The translations under genes and the position numbers were made by a program. The notes under the pieces were generated by a model, which was given only the letters and a program-made list of their open reading frames with translations, was not told where the DNA came from and did not search any database. From positions 1 through 64,000 of the forward strand of contig CAVYVI010000008.1 of NCBI GenBank assembly GCA_963771905.1: a stretch of 64,000 nt of DNA. Direction: 5' to 3'. This stretch comes from Palsa-147 sp963771905. GTDB lineage: Bacteria > Acidobacteriota > Terriglobia > Acidiferrales > UBA7541. Below, in pieces: positions 25,925 through 35,128 of the stretch. The first letter of the stretch is position 1. Every line of letters starts with the position of its first letter.

Positions 25925-28906
25925 CTACTGCAGCTTCGCGGCCTCGGATTTGGCAGCGATGAGGATAGGAATATCGGGGTCGGAGTCTTTCCAGAGCGTG
26001 AGGAAATCATTGTAGGCGGACTTCGCTTTCGCGGTGTCGCCGGAGAGAGCGTAAGCACGGGCGATCTGAAGATGCGCGAGCGCGCCGAGTGGGAAGTTAA
26101 GGGTAATTCCCTTATGGTCGAGAAATTTCTGAAATTCCACGGCCGCCGCAGCCCCGTCGTGGGCCATGAGCTGCGCTTGGCCGCGAATGTAGACCGGATA
26201 CATCGTTCCCAACTGCAATTGTTGCGGTTCGCCCAGTTCATACGGTGCAGTCGCTTCGAGATCCACCATCGCTTGCGTGGAGTTCTTGGCATTCAATTCC
26301 ATCGCTGCCTTAATGGTTGGGAGCCAATAGATTTTCAGAACCGTGTCCGAGGAGTAGTTCTTCTCCAGCTCGTCTACGATCGCCTTTGCTGGCGCGGTTT
26401 CACCGATTCGCGCCAGCGCCAAGGCGGCAAACAGTCTAACGTCGCGGCCCGGAGCCAGCGCCAGCGCTTCCGCGACGTCCTGCTTCGCGGCCGCCGTGTT
26501 GCCGAACTCCGCTTCCCGCAATGCGGCATTCACCTGCCATAGCGCGGCACTTTCCTTGGAGTCGTTGCGCACCGCCGAGTCCGCCGCACGCCGCGAGAAG
26601 TCCCGCGCTTTTTTGAGGTGCCCGTAGTAGGCCTCGGTGTCGGATTGGAACGATAGCAGCAGGTCTTCACTTCCAGGCTTCCCTGCGGCCCAAGCCACTT
26701 GCTGCTCCATTTCGGATGGGTCGCCTTTGAGAAAGGCGATTTGATAGATTATCCAGTGCAGGTAATCGCCCTCAAGCTTGCGCGCCTGGGCCTGCTCAAT
26801 TGCTTTCTTCGCGTCATCCGGCCGGTTCAATGCAAGATAATCAAGCGCGAGGTTGCCGTAACCAACTACCGCATTCGGTTCCAGCCGCAATCCCTCTTGG
26901 ACTTCAGCTACAGACTTATCGTACTCCCCAAGATTCGCGTAAATGCCCCCCAGGTTGCTAGGAGGCACCAAATCCTGCGGATAGCTCTTGGCCCACAGTT
27001 CGTAGACTTGAATCGCCTGATCTAATTCTCCGGTGACATACGAATAGTACAAAGAAGCGATACGGTATTTTTCATGTTCACTGACGTGATCCCGTAGCGC
27101 ATAAGCCTTCTTGATATTCTCCGCCCCGAGACTCGCCTGTCCGAGGTTGCCGTACGCGACTCCCAAGCCGGCGTAAGCCGCGGCGAAATTCGGGTCGAGT
27201 TCGAGTGCGCGTTTTAGGAACGGAATGGCAGCGGCGTCTCCTTTCGTGCGCTGCGTTGTGATTCCCATGCTGAATGCTTTCAGCGCCTCGAGGGATGTCG
27301 TTGTGGCTTCCACGGGAATGTCGAACTTCTGAATCGAAGCCAGAGATTCTCCGAGCTTGCCCCTCAGGCTGGCCGCTGCCTTACTCAGCGCTTTCAGCAC
27401 GTCCGGCTTTGTCGCGGCTTCTTCCTGTTCTGTAGCCAACGTATCCCCACTGCTACAACCCACCGCATCGATGCCAACCACGTACTGGCCGCCCAGATTC
27501 GAAATCGAACCCAAGAGAATCGCTTTGCTGCCTGTCCGCACGCAGAGCTCTCTCGCTACGTCGCGCGTGATGCGGTCATTTTCGGGGCGTCCCATCAGCC
27601 GCAGTGTCTCTTCCACTTTGCGTTCGGAGAGAATGTTGAGAAAGGGAGATTGTCCGAGCTGCACGGCGAGAGCTTGCTTTAAGGCATCATCGAAGACGGG
27701 ATCGCCGGTCGTGTTGTCAAAATCGGCGAGGACGACGGTGTCCTTCTCGGTCAACGGCGCTGCGGGCCGCGGACGGAAGTAGAGACCCGCCGCGATCAAC
27801 GCGGCAATCAGAACGACAGCAGCGGGGACGAGAATTTTCCAGAGTTTTCTCCCACCGGCGACCGGAACTTCAGCGACTCTCACGGCAGACGATGAAGCAG
27901 CAGCGAGAACAGAACCCGATGAAGGCACGGACTGCTGGGCGGCACGTTGAGTTCCTGTGTCTTGTGCTGCTGCCATTGTCCCCGAGCTCGCCGGGACACC
28001 ACCACGCCGCGATTCCGTTTCCCGCTTCAAGCGCTTCAGGTCGGCGCGCATTTCCGCCGCGCTCTGATAACGGAGATCCCGATCTTTCTCCAGTGCCTTG
28101 TCAATGATGTCTTCCAGCTTGGGCGGAACGTCAGGGTTCAGGCGGATCGCGGGAACCGGATCGTGTTCGAGAATCGCGTTGAAGATGACCGCGGAACTCT
28201 CGCCACGGAACGGCAACTGCCCGGTGGCCATCTCATAGAGGATGGCTCCAAACGAAAACAAATCGCTCCGCGCATCCAGTTCTTTAGCCCGCGCCTGCTC
28301 CGGCGACATGTATGCGACCGTGCCGAGCGTAGAACCGGGGCTGGTCAGGTCCTCCGCGCTGACTTCTTCCTTCGCACTCGTGGCGAGGGTGTCCTCCAAG
28401 GTCGCGGCGTCCCGCTTCGGTGTCAGCTTGGCCAAACCGAAATCCAGTATTTTCGCGTGCCCTCGTTTTGTTACGAAGATATTCGCCGGTTTGATATCGC
28501 GGTGGACGATGCCTTCCCCGTGGGCGGCGTCGAGCGCGTCCGCAATTTCGATGGCGAGATTGAGGAGAGTCTCTATTTCCATCGGGCGGCCGCCGATGAG
28601 GTGCTTCAATGTTTGGCCGTCCAAGAATTCCATTACGATATAAGCGCGGCCGTTCTCCTCGCCAATGTCGTAAATGGTGCAAATGTTGGGATGGTTGAGC
28701 GCGGAAGCCGCCTCCGCCTCACGCCGGAAGCGTTCGAGTGACTGAGGGTCGCGTGCCAATTCTTCCGGAAGAAATTTCAGGCCGACGGCGCGATGCAGTC
28801 GAGTGTCTTCCGCTTTGAAGACGACACCCATGCCGCCGCCCCCGAGTTTTTCGAGGATGCGGTAATGGGAAATAGTTTGGTGCAACGGCGACTTGGGATC
28901 GGGCAT
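25925..28906 (-). CDS. Ser/Thr protein kinase with transmembrane segment and TPR array
   Basis: 993 residues. Kinase domain at ~14-285: glycine loop GGGGMG, lysine in VGLKFLP (the usual VALK alanine is Gly), HRDIKPANI, DFG and MSPEQ. A Pro/Ser/Ala-rich linker leads to one transmembrane helix at ~358-378. After a TolB-like segment (VVLADFDNTTGDPVFDD) the C-terminal half is TPRs. This is the kinase/TolB/TPR layout often found in many paralogues in Acidobacteria. It is convergent with the glycosyltransferase upstream and has no obvious operon partner. The start lacks a strong Shine-Dalgarno, but no better in-frame start is visible. Confidence 0.9.
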   Translation of the reverse strand: MPDPKSPLHQTISHYRILEKLGGGGMGVVFKAEDTRLHRAVGLKFLPEELARDPQSLERFRREAEAASALNHPNICTIYDIGEENGRAYIVMEFLDGQTLKHLIGGRPMEIETLLNLAIEIADALDAAHGEGIVHRDIKPANIFVTKRGHAKILDFGLAKLTPKRDAATLEDTLATSAKEEVSAEDLTSPGSTLGTVAYMSPEQARAKELDARSDLFSFGAILYEMATGQLPFRGESSAVIFNAILEHDPVPAIRLNPDVPPKLEDIIDKALEKDRDLRYQSAAEMRADLKRLKRETESRRGGVPASSGTMAAAQDTGTQRAAQQSVPSSGSVLAAASSSAVRVAEVPVAGGRKLWKILVPAAVVLIAALIAAGLYFRPRPAAPLTEKDTVVLADFDNTTGDPVFDDALKQALAVQLGQSPFLNILSERKVEETLRLMGRPENDRITRDVARELCVRTGSKAILLGSISNLGGQYVVGIDAVGCSSGDTLATEQEEAATKPDVLKALSKAAASLRGKLGESLASIQKFDIPVEATTTSLEALKAFSMGITTQRTKGDAAAIPFLKRALELDPNFAAAYAGLGVAYGNLGQASLGAENIKKAYALRDHVSEHEKYRIASLYYSYVTGELDQAIQVYELWAKSYPQDLVPPSNLGGIYANLGEYDKSVAEVQEGLRLEPNAVVGYGNLALDYLALNRPDDAKKAIEQAQARKLEGDYLHWIIYQIAFLKGDPSEMEQQVAWAAGKPGSEDLLLSFQSDTEAYYGHLKKARDFSRRAADSAVRNDSKESAALWQVNAALREAEFGNTAAAKQDVAEALALAPGRDVRLFAALALARIGETAPAKAIVDELEKNYSSDTVLKIYWLPTIKAAMELNAKNSTQAMVDLEATAPYELGEPQQLQLGTMYPVYIRGQAQLMAHDGAAAAVEFQKFLDHKGITLNFPLGALAHLQIARAYALSGDTAKAKSAYNDFLTLWKDSDPDIPILIAAKSEAAKLQ

Positions 28907-28990
28907 GCCGCGGGAATCTTAGGCTCGCTGCGGAGGCAAGTCAACGTAATGAGGTGGTAACCAGCCTTGGCGGCTGGGACCAGAGGGGAA

Positions 28991-29347
28991 CTAATTCAGT
29001 GACGGTCTTGCTTCGGCAACGATCACGCGAATCTCTCTGATACGCGTGGTGCGAACGTTGTTCCCGAACTCCAGGCGAAGCCCGCGAGCAGCGAGGATGT
29101 CCTGCTTGATTGCGCTTCCGCCCCACGTGCAACCGTTAATGGCCATTCTTTGAGGGGCTATGCATTTGAGGTCGAACCACCCGCCAGAGACCCTATACAC
29201 ACCCTCGTCAAGCACCCAAATTTTGTAAAGGGAGTTTCGCGTTGCGACGAGCACACGGTCGCCGGCGTGGAGATCCTTCTTTCGGATCTCTTCGAGTGAT
29301 CGTGCTTGCTTGACCCTGGTCGCAAGCGTTTGGGTGATGGCAGTCAA
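28991..29347 (-). CDS. Small conserved-looking hypothetical protein
   Basis: 118 residues from TTG 29347, with AGGAAG about 6 nt upstream. The protein has GDRVLVATRNSLYKIWVL, a GG turn, then INGCTWGGSAIKQ and LRLEFGN. I recall similar short acidobacterial proteins with TRNSxY...GG...GSTxGGSxLK...LEF, but cannot name a domain. It looks mostly beta-stranded, with no signal peptide or transmembrane helix, and ends in the basic segment RIREIRVI. Function unknown. It is unlikely to be a shadow ORF because the start signal and composition are good. Confidence 0.6.
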   Translation of the reverse strand: MTAITQTLATRVKQARSLEEIRKKDLHAGDRVLVATRNSLYKIWVLDEGVYRVSGGWFDLKCIAPQRMAINGCTWGGSAIKQDILAARGLRLEFGNNVRTTRIREIRVIVAEARPSLN

Positions 29348-29990
29348 TGCGCTTCCTAAGGGACATGTTGCGCCGTCCCAGTCGGTACGTCAACTCGGAG
29401 TTGCGGCGTGGACCCCTCCCGGGCGCCAAAGGGCAACCCGCCGGCGAGCCGGTCACGCTTTGCTCAAATTTGTGCCCACCCCGCAGTTCGATCTCTCGCC
29501 GAGGATTTGTGCGGTACTTTGTGACATGGCCCTACCACGCTAGTCGCTGCAGTATGATTCAAACGGTCAGCCACTCGAGTCGCGGCGGTGCGGATATCTG
29601 ACTCAAGCCGACAGCGCCCGCGGCCTGTAGCACCTGGGGAGTAAATCCAACTTCACGGCCCATGGCTGTGGTATAAAAACTCTCACTTCTCCTGGACTAA
29701 CAAATCAGGCCGGTCAGGACGAAATGTCGCATTTGTCTGGACACCAAGGGCAATGTGTTTCCATATTTCGACTTCTCCTACAAGGGTTGCTTGCGGAGCA
29801 CCGAGCTACCGACACGATGTGTGCCGGGCCACCAGTTGGGCGGGCTACCTGGACTGGCGAGGCATCGAGCGGCACAAAATCCGGCTCAGGGACTTGTACG
29901 CTCCCAGATGTGTCGTAAGAATTATCACTGTCTAAAATCAGACAGTTGCCCACTGCCTCTAGGTGCAACCTGACTAATCTGGGGGGCACC
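29348..29990. other. Intergenic region, no gene supported
   Basis: About 640 nt between divergent genes. Short ORFs show no start signal or family-like sequence. A TATAAA-like box in tggtataaaaactc near 29669 could be a -10 element, but it is ~320 nt before the next start and unsupported. I see no RNA gene. Confidence 0.4.
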
Positions 29991-30425
29991 ATGGCGACCA
30001 AAAGTCCAAAGATTCTACTGATTGCTGCGAGTCCAATGGGCGTATCGTTCTTGGCAGCACGCTTGAAAAAGTGGGCGTGCGAGATTCATTTTGCCTCGTC
30101 CCGCAAGGAGGCAAATGCATTCGTTAGCACCCAGCAATTCGACTTGGTGCTTAGCGAATCTTGGTTGTGGCAGGGCAGTTCCTATCCGTTGACAGCTTTG
30201 CTTATCGGTTCGAATACGACTTTGGTCTATTCGTATTCAGTTGAAAATGGTTGCTGGTGGTTGCCAGCGGTCAAGAATGGCCAATCATGCTGGGGCTCCC
30301 TGGCGATGCAGCCCAGCGAATTCATCGGCTTCCTCGACGACGTTATCACGGAGATAAGATCTCGTCAGGCTGGGAACTCGGATGAATTCAGCGACCCGCT
30401 GTTCAAAGTGGCAGCAAATAGCTAG
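29991..30425 (+). CDS. Degenerate receiver-like (pseudo-receiver) protein
   Basis: 144 residues from ATG 29991 behind GGGGGGCACC. The pattern ILLIAASPMGVSFLAARLK, then FDLVLSESWLWQG, follows the CheY-like fold, but the phospho-acceptor Asp after the third strand is Ser/Glu, so it should not be phosphorylated in the normal way. Unusually Trp-rich in the middle (SWLWQG, NGCWWLPAV). No output domain is attached. It may be a binding or adaptor module. It sits ~600 nt before a diguanylate cyclase whose own N-terminal receiver is also degenerate. Confidence 0.65.
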   Translation: MATKSPKILLIAASPMGVSFLAARLKKWACEIHFASSRKEANAFVSTQQFDLVLSESWLWQGSSYPLTALLIGSNTTLVYSYSVENGCWWLPAVKNGQSCWGSLAMQPSEFIGFLDDVITEIRSRQAGNSDEFSDPLFKVAANS

Positions 30426-30487
30426 TTAATTGATGTACGCAATACCTGCGAGCGGACAAGAAGCGGAGAACCGGATGCAAAGCCCGG

Positions 30488-30512
30488 CACGATTTCAACG
30501 CTGGAAATCGTG
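30488..30512. terminator. Possible terminator hairpin after the pseudo-receiver gene
   Basis: cacgatttc and gaaatcgtg form a perfect 9-bp stem with a 7-nt loop, 63 nt after the upstream stop. There is no T-run after it, so intrinsic termination is uncertain; it could be another kind of RNA structure or an operator. Confidence 0.35.
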
Positions 30513-31019
30513 TCCATTACAAACCGCGATCAAACAATCGCGGGGCGATTTGCTTTTGTTTTTCGTCGCGACCTCGTACTCGTCGTCTGCTTCCCGGCCA
30601 AGAGAACCTTCGCGTCTCCCAAAACAATTCTTAGTCGAGTTCCGAGTTTTCACCCTTCGGCGAAGGGAGCATCGCAGCATTTTCGGCGCGGATTGAATTT
30701 TGGCGAGGCGCAGCCAACCGCCACATGACATCAAATCACTGAATCACCCAGGAGCACCCTCGAAGAATCAAGCGGTCGTAGCGCGTATCTCTGGATGGAA
30801 TCGCTCACTCGGCGCGGTACAAACGCGCGGCCTGGACAGTCTTTTGGGCAATAAAACTCGAATCCTCTGCGACGCCGTCTGCGTTTTGAGCGTTACATCA
30901 CCGCGGTCCGTTCTAGGGGTAACTCTTAAGAACCTGTATCAAAGTGGACAGCCCCCCTTCCGTTATCTAAATAGCATTGAAGCAGCGGGAAGTTTCCACA
31001 ACTTCGTTATTGCCCATAA
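30513..31019. other. Intergenic region upstream of the diguanylate cyclase
   Basis: Beyond the hairpin this ~500 nt holds no supported gene. A short inverted repeat, cccttcggcgaaggg, lies at ~30653-30667. The short ORFs have no start signals. Confidence 0.4.
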
Positions 31020-32393
31020 ATGCATAACTCCTCGCAGACCGGAACCAGCCAGGAAAAGGAACATTTTCCTGCCCGAGCGACAAAGACCGTCAGATGCCCG
31101 CTTCTGCGCATTAGTGTTATTCACAGTGACCGAACAGATGTCGAACGATCCTTGCAAGAGTTGAGGCATGCCCAATTCCGAGTTAAAGCGGATGTAGTTC
31201 TGACCTCCGAGCAATTCACAAAACGGCTGGGCTCAAAGTGCTACAACTTGATTCTCGCCGGATACCCTGCCGCCAAAGAGTGGGAAACCCAGGCATTGAA
31301 GCTTCTTCAGCAAAACGGCAGGCATACACCGGTCGTCTTCTTGACCGACACGATACAACCAGAAGCCGTGGCCGAACTCATTAACAATGGGGCTGCGGAC
31401 TGTATTCAGATGGAAAACATTGGTCATCTTCCCGTAGTCATTCGCCGCGTGCTGAGTGAAGAAAAAGTGCGTGAGCAGCGCGACCGAGCGGAAGAGAAGT
31501 TGCGACATTCGGAAGCACATTACCGCGCTTTAGTCGGGAATCTAACATACGGGATGTGCCACTGTACGCTAGAAGGGAAGCTTTTGGACGTTAATCAGGC
31601 GCTAGTGACGATGCTTGGCTGTACAGCAAAAGAGGAACTCGTTGCTGCGAGCCTCATGAGTGAAATCATCCGTGACCCATCCAAGCGGCAACAACTCCTG
31701 GGAAACTCCGGGCAGGCGGATCAAAGTAATACCCTAGAAATTGACTGGATGCGAAAGGATGACACGCCGCTGAAGGTTAGGCTCAGCGGACGCGAAGTCA
31801 TAGGCTCAAACGGAAGGGCCGGCGGTTACGAGATTATTGCTGAGGATGTCACGAAACAGCGCGAACTGGAGGATCATTTACGTCGACAGGCCGCGAAGGA
31901 CTCTCTAACCGGTTTGGCCAATTATCGCAGCCTCGTGGACGCCCTCGATAGTGAGATCAAACGGTCAAAGCGCACGGGCAGAGAGTTCGCGCTATTGCTG
32001 TTCGACTTGGACGATCTGAAGAAAATCAACGACCACTACGGCCATCTGGTGGGCAGTCATGCGCTTTGCCAACTAGCCGATGCGTTGTCCATGGGTTGTC
32101 GAGACATCGATACGGCGGCGCGTTTTGGCGGAGATGAATTTGCACTTGTGCTGCCGGAAACGTGCTCAGAATCGGCCGATTTGGTCTCGCGGCGCATCTG
32201 CGACAGCTTTGCTGATGACTGCCAGGACCCAAAGCTATCCGTAAGTGTAGGCGTCGCCATCTACCCTAGGGATGGCGAAGCGATCGAATCTCTCCTGGCT
32301 GCCGCAGATGTCGCTTTATACGCAATGAAAGCGAGAGTACACCGCCAGAATAGGGGGCGTTGGGGCGAAGCCTTGAGCTCGAACGTGATTTGA
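31020..32393 (+). CDS. Diguanylate cyclase: pseudo-receiver, PAS, GGDEF
   Basis: 457 residues. The N-terminal ~30-150 is receiver-like, but the phospho-Asp position reads YNLILAGYP and the conserved Lys is also missing. A short coiled segment leads to a PAS domain (~165-280; RALVGNLTYGMCHCTLEGKLLDVNQA). The GGDEF domain (~290-450) starts DSLTGLANYRSL and has an intact RFGGDEFALVLP active site (~369-373). The RDID placed five residues before it matches the inhibitory I-site RxxD. It should make cyclic-di-GMP with product feedback; the PAS, not phosphorylation, is the likely input. The two PilZ proteins at 18.5-20.6 kb are possible effectors, by inference. Confidence 0.88.
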   Translation: MHNSSQTGTSQEKEHFPARATKTVRCPLLRISVIHSDRTDVERSLQELRHAQFRVKADVVLTSEQFTKRLGSKCYNLILAGYPAAKEWETQALKLLQQNGRHTPVVFLTDTIQPEAVAELINNGAADCIQMENIGHLPVVIRRVLSEEKVREQRDRAEEKLRHSEAHYRALVGNLTYGMCHCTLEGKLLDVNQALVTMLGCTAKEELVAASLMSEIIRDPSKRQQLLGNSGQADQSNTLEIDWMRKDDTPLKVRLSGREVIGSNGRAGGYEIIAEDVTKQRELEDHLRRQAAKDSLTGLANYRSLVDALDSEIKRSKRTGREFALLLFDLDDLKKINDHYGHLVGSHALCQLADALSMGCRDIDTAARFGGDEFALVLPETCSESADLVSRRICDSFADDCQDPKLSVSVGVAIYPRDGEAIESLLAAADVALYAMKARVHRQNRGRWGEALSSNVI

Positions 32394-32695
32394 ACGAAGC
32401 TCGCGGCTAAATTCCAACGCGCTCTCGTGGGCATTGATGGCAATCGCGTGCGTCTTCTTCTGGAAGGGGCTAGTCGCGATCATTCTGCGGGCGGGCAGCG
32501 GCATCGCGACTTGTTCGCGGTGTGTCCAGCGCGCCGGGATGGAACTGAGTTTCTTCGTGGTTCATCCCTTTAACGTCAGAAAATTCTACAGCAAGTAGGG
32601 ACTTCGACCGGGTAAAGGTTGTTTCTGGAAACTGTGGGAGCCGCACAGCTTGTCAACAGAATGGGCGAGCGAAGCCATCTAGCGCAGCGCAAGGC
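32394..32695. other. Intergenic region between convergent genes
   Basis: About 300 nt between the diguanylate cyclase and the Crp/Fnr gene. No gene, RNA or clear terminator with a T-run could be seen. Confidence 0.4.
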
Positions 32696-33388
32696 TTATT
32701 CGTGCAGGACGACATTCAGGAGAGAATTGTCGACTTGAAGTCCGCCATTGTAATGAATGAAGCCCAGTTTCTTGAATTTATTCATGAACAAATTGATCCG
32801 GGGGCGCGTTGTCCCGACTATTTCCGCCAGCATCTCCTGAGATACTTTCGGCAACATCGTTTCTGGCTGGTCTTGCTTGCCATAGCGTGCGAGTAGCAAC
32901 AGAGTCCGCGCCAATCGTTTCTCAATGGAGTTAAAGAGCTGATCGGCCAAGTCTTCTTCGATTCGGATGTTCCTGGTCAGCAGAAAAGCGATGAAGCGCT
33001 CAGAGAGCTTCTGTTCTTGATGAAGGACGCGAATCATCTCATTCTTTTCAACGATGAGTACAGTCGTCGGTGTAATCGCGGTCGCTGTCCCCATCCGAAA
33101 TGGCAGACCCGTCAAGCACCCCTCACCGAAGAAATCGCCCGGCGCCAGGAGCGCCACGATTGCCTCCTTGCCATACTCACTGACAATCGAGAGCTTGACA
33201 CCGCCTTTTTGAATGTACATCACACTCGTGGCGGGATCACCTTGAGAGTAGATTTTCTGCGATCTTCGATACTGCACAATTGTTCTCGCAACGCCGGCGG
33301 AGTCTAGAAAAACTTTGGCGTCGAAAGCGCGACTTTTCTTGCGATTGGTTTGTGGTGTGATATTACTGCGCCTAGCAACTACTCTCAT
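32696..33388 (-). CDS. Crp/Fnr-family transcriptional regulator
   Basis: 230 residues. An N-terminal cyclic-nucleotide-binding-like beta-roll (~35-150) contains IYSQGDPATSVMYIQKGGVKL and LAPGDFFGEGCL. A C-terminal helix-turn-helix (~165-220) contains VSQEMLAEIVGTTRPRINLFMNKFKKLG, split here as the recognition segment TTRPRINLFMNKFK. There is no N-terminal Cys cluster of the FNR type, so an iron-sulfur sensor is unlikely; the ligand is unknown. AAGGAG lies close before ATG 33388. No target operator was identified. Confidence 0.88.
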   Translation of the reverse strand: MRVVARRSNITPQTNRKKSRAFDAKVFLDSAGVARTIVQYRRSQKIYSQGDPATSVMYIQKGGVKLSIVSEYGKEAIVALLAPGDFFGEGCLTGLPFRMGTATAITPTTVLIVEKNEMIRVLHQEQKLSERFIAFLLTRNIRIEEDLADQLFNSIEKRLARTLLLLARYGKQDQPETMLPKVSQEMLAEIVGTTRPRINLFMNKFKKLGFIHYNGGLQVDNSLLNVVLHE

Positions 33389-33699
33389 AACTCCTTCACT
33401 TAACCCGCACTATAGCAAAAAGGTGCGGTTCGAAGCAAGATTTGCGATTCGCTGTGGGGTGTACGTTGAATCGGCGGCTCCGTGGAACGGAAGCCGCGGT
33501 CGTGGCATTTGTAGTTTGCCAAGCTATCGCCCTTGAAACCGGAACGGCAAGTGCGGATTACATCTTGTCCCTCGCCAAAACCTCAGGCCCAAGGCGGATT
33601 GGCTGCACAGAGGGGCTGCTCGTGATGGGACCTCGATTTTTTGATCCAAAAGGAAGGTTAGTTTCCGGCAAAATCTAGGCCTGAAAAGGGGGATTTGCC

Positions 33700-33966
33700 G
33701 TGAAGAAGAAACGATTTGCTGTGGAACAGATCGTGGCCATTTTGAAGCAGGCGGAACTGGGGATACCGATCGCCGAGCTGATTCGTCAAGTCGGCGTATC
33801 CGAACAGACGTTTTACCGGTGGAAGAAGAAGTACAGCGGCCTGGAGGTCGATCAGGTACGGCAGCTGAAACAGATGGGCGAGGAAAATGCACGATTGAAG
33901 CGCATCGTGGCCGATCTGACGCTGGACAAGGCCATGTTGCAGGACGTGCTAAGAAAAAAATTCTAA
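33700..33966 (+). CDS. IS3-family transposase OrfA
   Basis: 88 residues from ATG-equivalent 33700 (GTG) behind GGGGGATTTGCC. A helix-turn-helix (KKRFAVEQIVAILKQAEL; SEQTFYRWKKKYSG) is followed by a leucine-zipper-like helix. It ends with RKKF just after the A7 run. OrfA alone normally binds the ends and regulates transposition; a -1 shift on the A7 makes the OrfAB transposase. Confidence 0.9.
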   Translation: MKKKRFAVEQIVAILKQAELGIPIAELIRQVGVSEQTFYRWKKKYSGLEVDQVRQLKQMGEENARLKRIVADLTLDKAMLQDVLRKKF

Positions 33967-34829
33967 AGCCCTCGCGGTACCGTCCGGTGGTGGAGTACCT
34001 GAGCATGAGTTACAGGACGAGCGAGCGGGGGGCCTGCCGAGTCGCGCGCTTGAACCGCGGGACGTATCGCTATAGCAGCCATAAGAATGCGTGGACGGCG
34101 CTACGCATGCGGATTCGGGAGATCGCCCAAGCAAGAGTGCGCTGCGGGTACGGAAAGATCCGCGTGCTGCTGAACCGGGAGGGCTGCGGAGTCGGAAAAA
34201 CGCTGGTGCAGCGTCTGTATCAAGAGGAAGGATTGGTGCTAAAACAAAGGCCGAAACGACGCCGACGGGCTGCGGAGCACCCGAGGGAGCGAGTTCGGGC
34301 AGCGGAAGGGAACCATGCCTGGAGCCTGGATTTTGTGTCGGATCAGTTGACGGATGGACGACGATTTCGCGCGTTGACGATCATCGATGTGTTTACCAGG
34401 GAAAGCTTGGCGATCAAGGTGGGGCAGGCGTTGAAAGGAACGGACGTGGTGGAAGTACTGAATCGACTTCGGTTCAAACGCAGCGCGCCGAAGATGCTTT
34501 TCTGTGATAACGGCTCAGAGTTCACCAGTCAGATCATGGACCTGTGGGCCTACCAGAACGGAGTCAAGATCGACTTCAGCCGGCCGGGGAAACCGGGCGA
34601 CAACGCTTACATCGAAACCTTCAACGGGACGCTTCGAGCGGGATGTCTGGACACGCATTGGTTCGGGACGCTGGCGGAAGCGAAGGAGAGCATCGAGGCT
34701 TGGCGGAAGGAATATAATGACAGCCGTCCTCACAGGGCTCTCGGAGAGAGGACACCGCACGAATTCGCCCATGAGATCGCGGCTAGCCGCGATCTCATGG
34801 GGTCACAAACAGCCGAAAACTCGCCCTAG
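33960..34829 (+). CDS. IS3-family transposase OrfB (integrase catalytic part of OrfAB)
   Basis: The frame is entered by -1 slippage at the A7 run (33954-33960), continuing ILKPSRYRPVVEY; an internal ATG at 34005 is the first conventional start. About 290 residues with the DDE triad visible: Asp in WSLDFVSDQL, Asp in LFCDNGSEFTS, Glu in YIETFNGTLR. The HTH-like N-terminal GYGKIRVLLNREG and C-terminal YNDSRPHRALGERTP are typical. No internal stop, so probably functional. Confidence 0.9.
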   Translation: MLKPSRYRPVVEYLSMSYRTSERGACRVARLNRGTYRYSSHKNAWTALRMRIREIAQARVRCGYGKIRVLLNREGCGVGKTLVQRLYQEEGLVLKQRPKRRRRAAEHPRERVRAAEGNHAWSLDFVSDQLTDGRRFRALTIIDVFTRESLAIKVGQALKGTDVVEVLNRLRFKRSAPKMLFCDNGSEFTSQIMDLWAYQNGVKIDFSRPGKPGDNAYIETFNGTLRAGCLDTHWFGTLAEAKESIEAWRKEYNDSRPHRALGERTPHEFAHEIAASRDLMGSQTAENSP

Positions 34830-34882
34830 AGTTGGTACAAAAAAGCCGGTCCGATCACACGTGAATTGTCTCTCATTTCACC

Positions 34883-34908
34883 TGGTACAAGAATCTCCGG
34901 TCAGGTCA
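34883..34908 (-). repeat. Second, solo IS right-end-like sequence
   Basis: Reverse complement begins tgacctgaccggagattc and goes on to TGTACCA, matching the inner IS end (tgatcggaccggc, TTTTTTGTACCA). It sits 25 nt beyond the inner end in the same orientation. It may be the scar of a related IS or the true outer end of a longer element. Confidence 0.65.
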
Positions 34909-35128
34909 CGCCTTCGCCGTAGTTCGCCGCTTCCGCCTTGCGATGTTTGATGCTCACCCGTAGATTGTTTGATGCAACGTTTGTTGCATTATCATTGAGG
35001 TAGGAGCTCGAAAAAGCTTTATGGCCTCCTCCCGGGGCTGTCGAGACTCTACGCGACAGACGCGATAAGCCTCGCAAGATGCGCGATGGCAACCGATAGC
35101 GAAGCCGAAGGATTCCAGGGAAACTAGG

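Larger units (their letters stand above)
33623..34857 (+). mobile_element. IS3-family insertion sequence (IS407-like group), apparently intact
   Basis: About 1235 bp. The left end, starting tgatgggacc at 33623, pairs with the reverse complement of the right end, tgatcggacc ending at 34857; both then share a TTTTTTG run and CCAA, giving an imperfect inverted repeat of ~26 bp. Inside are orfA and orfB in overlapping frames joined by an A7 slippery run at 33954-33960. I found no clean 4-bp target duplication (ctcg on the left, cacg on the right), so the element may have suffered an end exchange. A second right-end-like sequence lies 25 nt further out. Confidence 0.88.
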
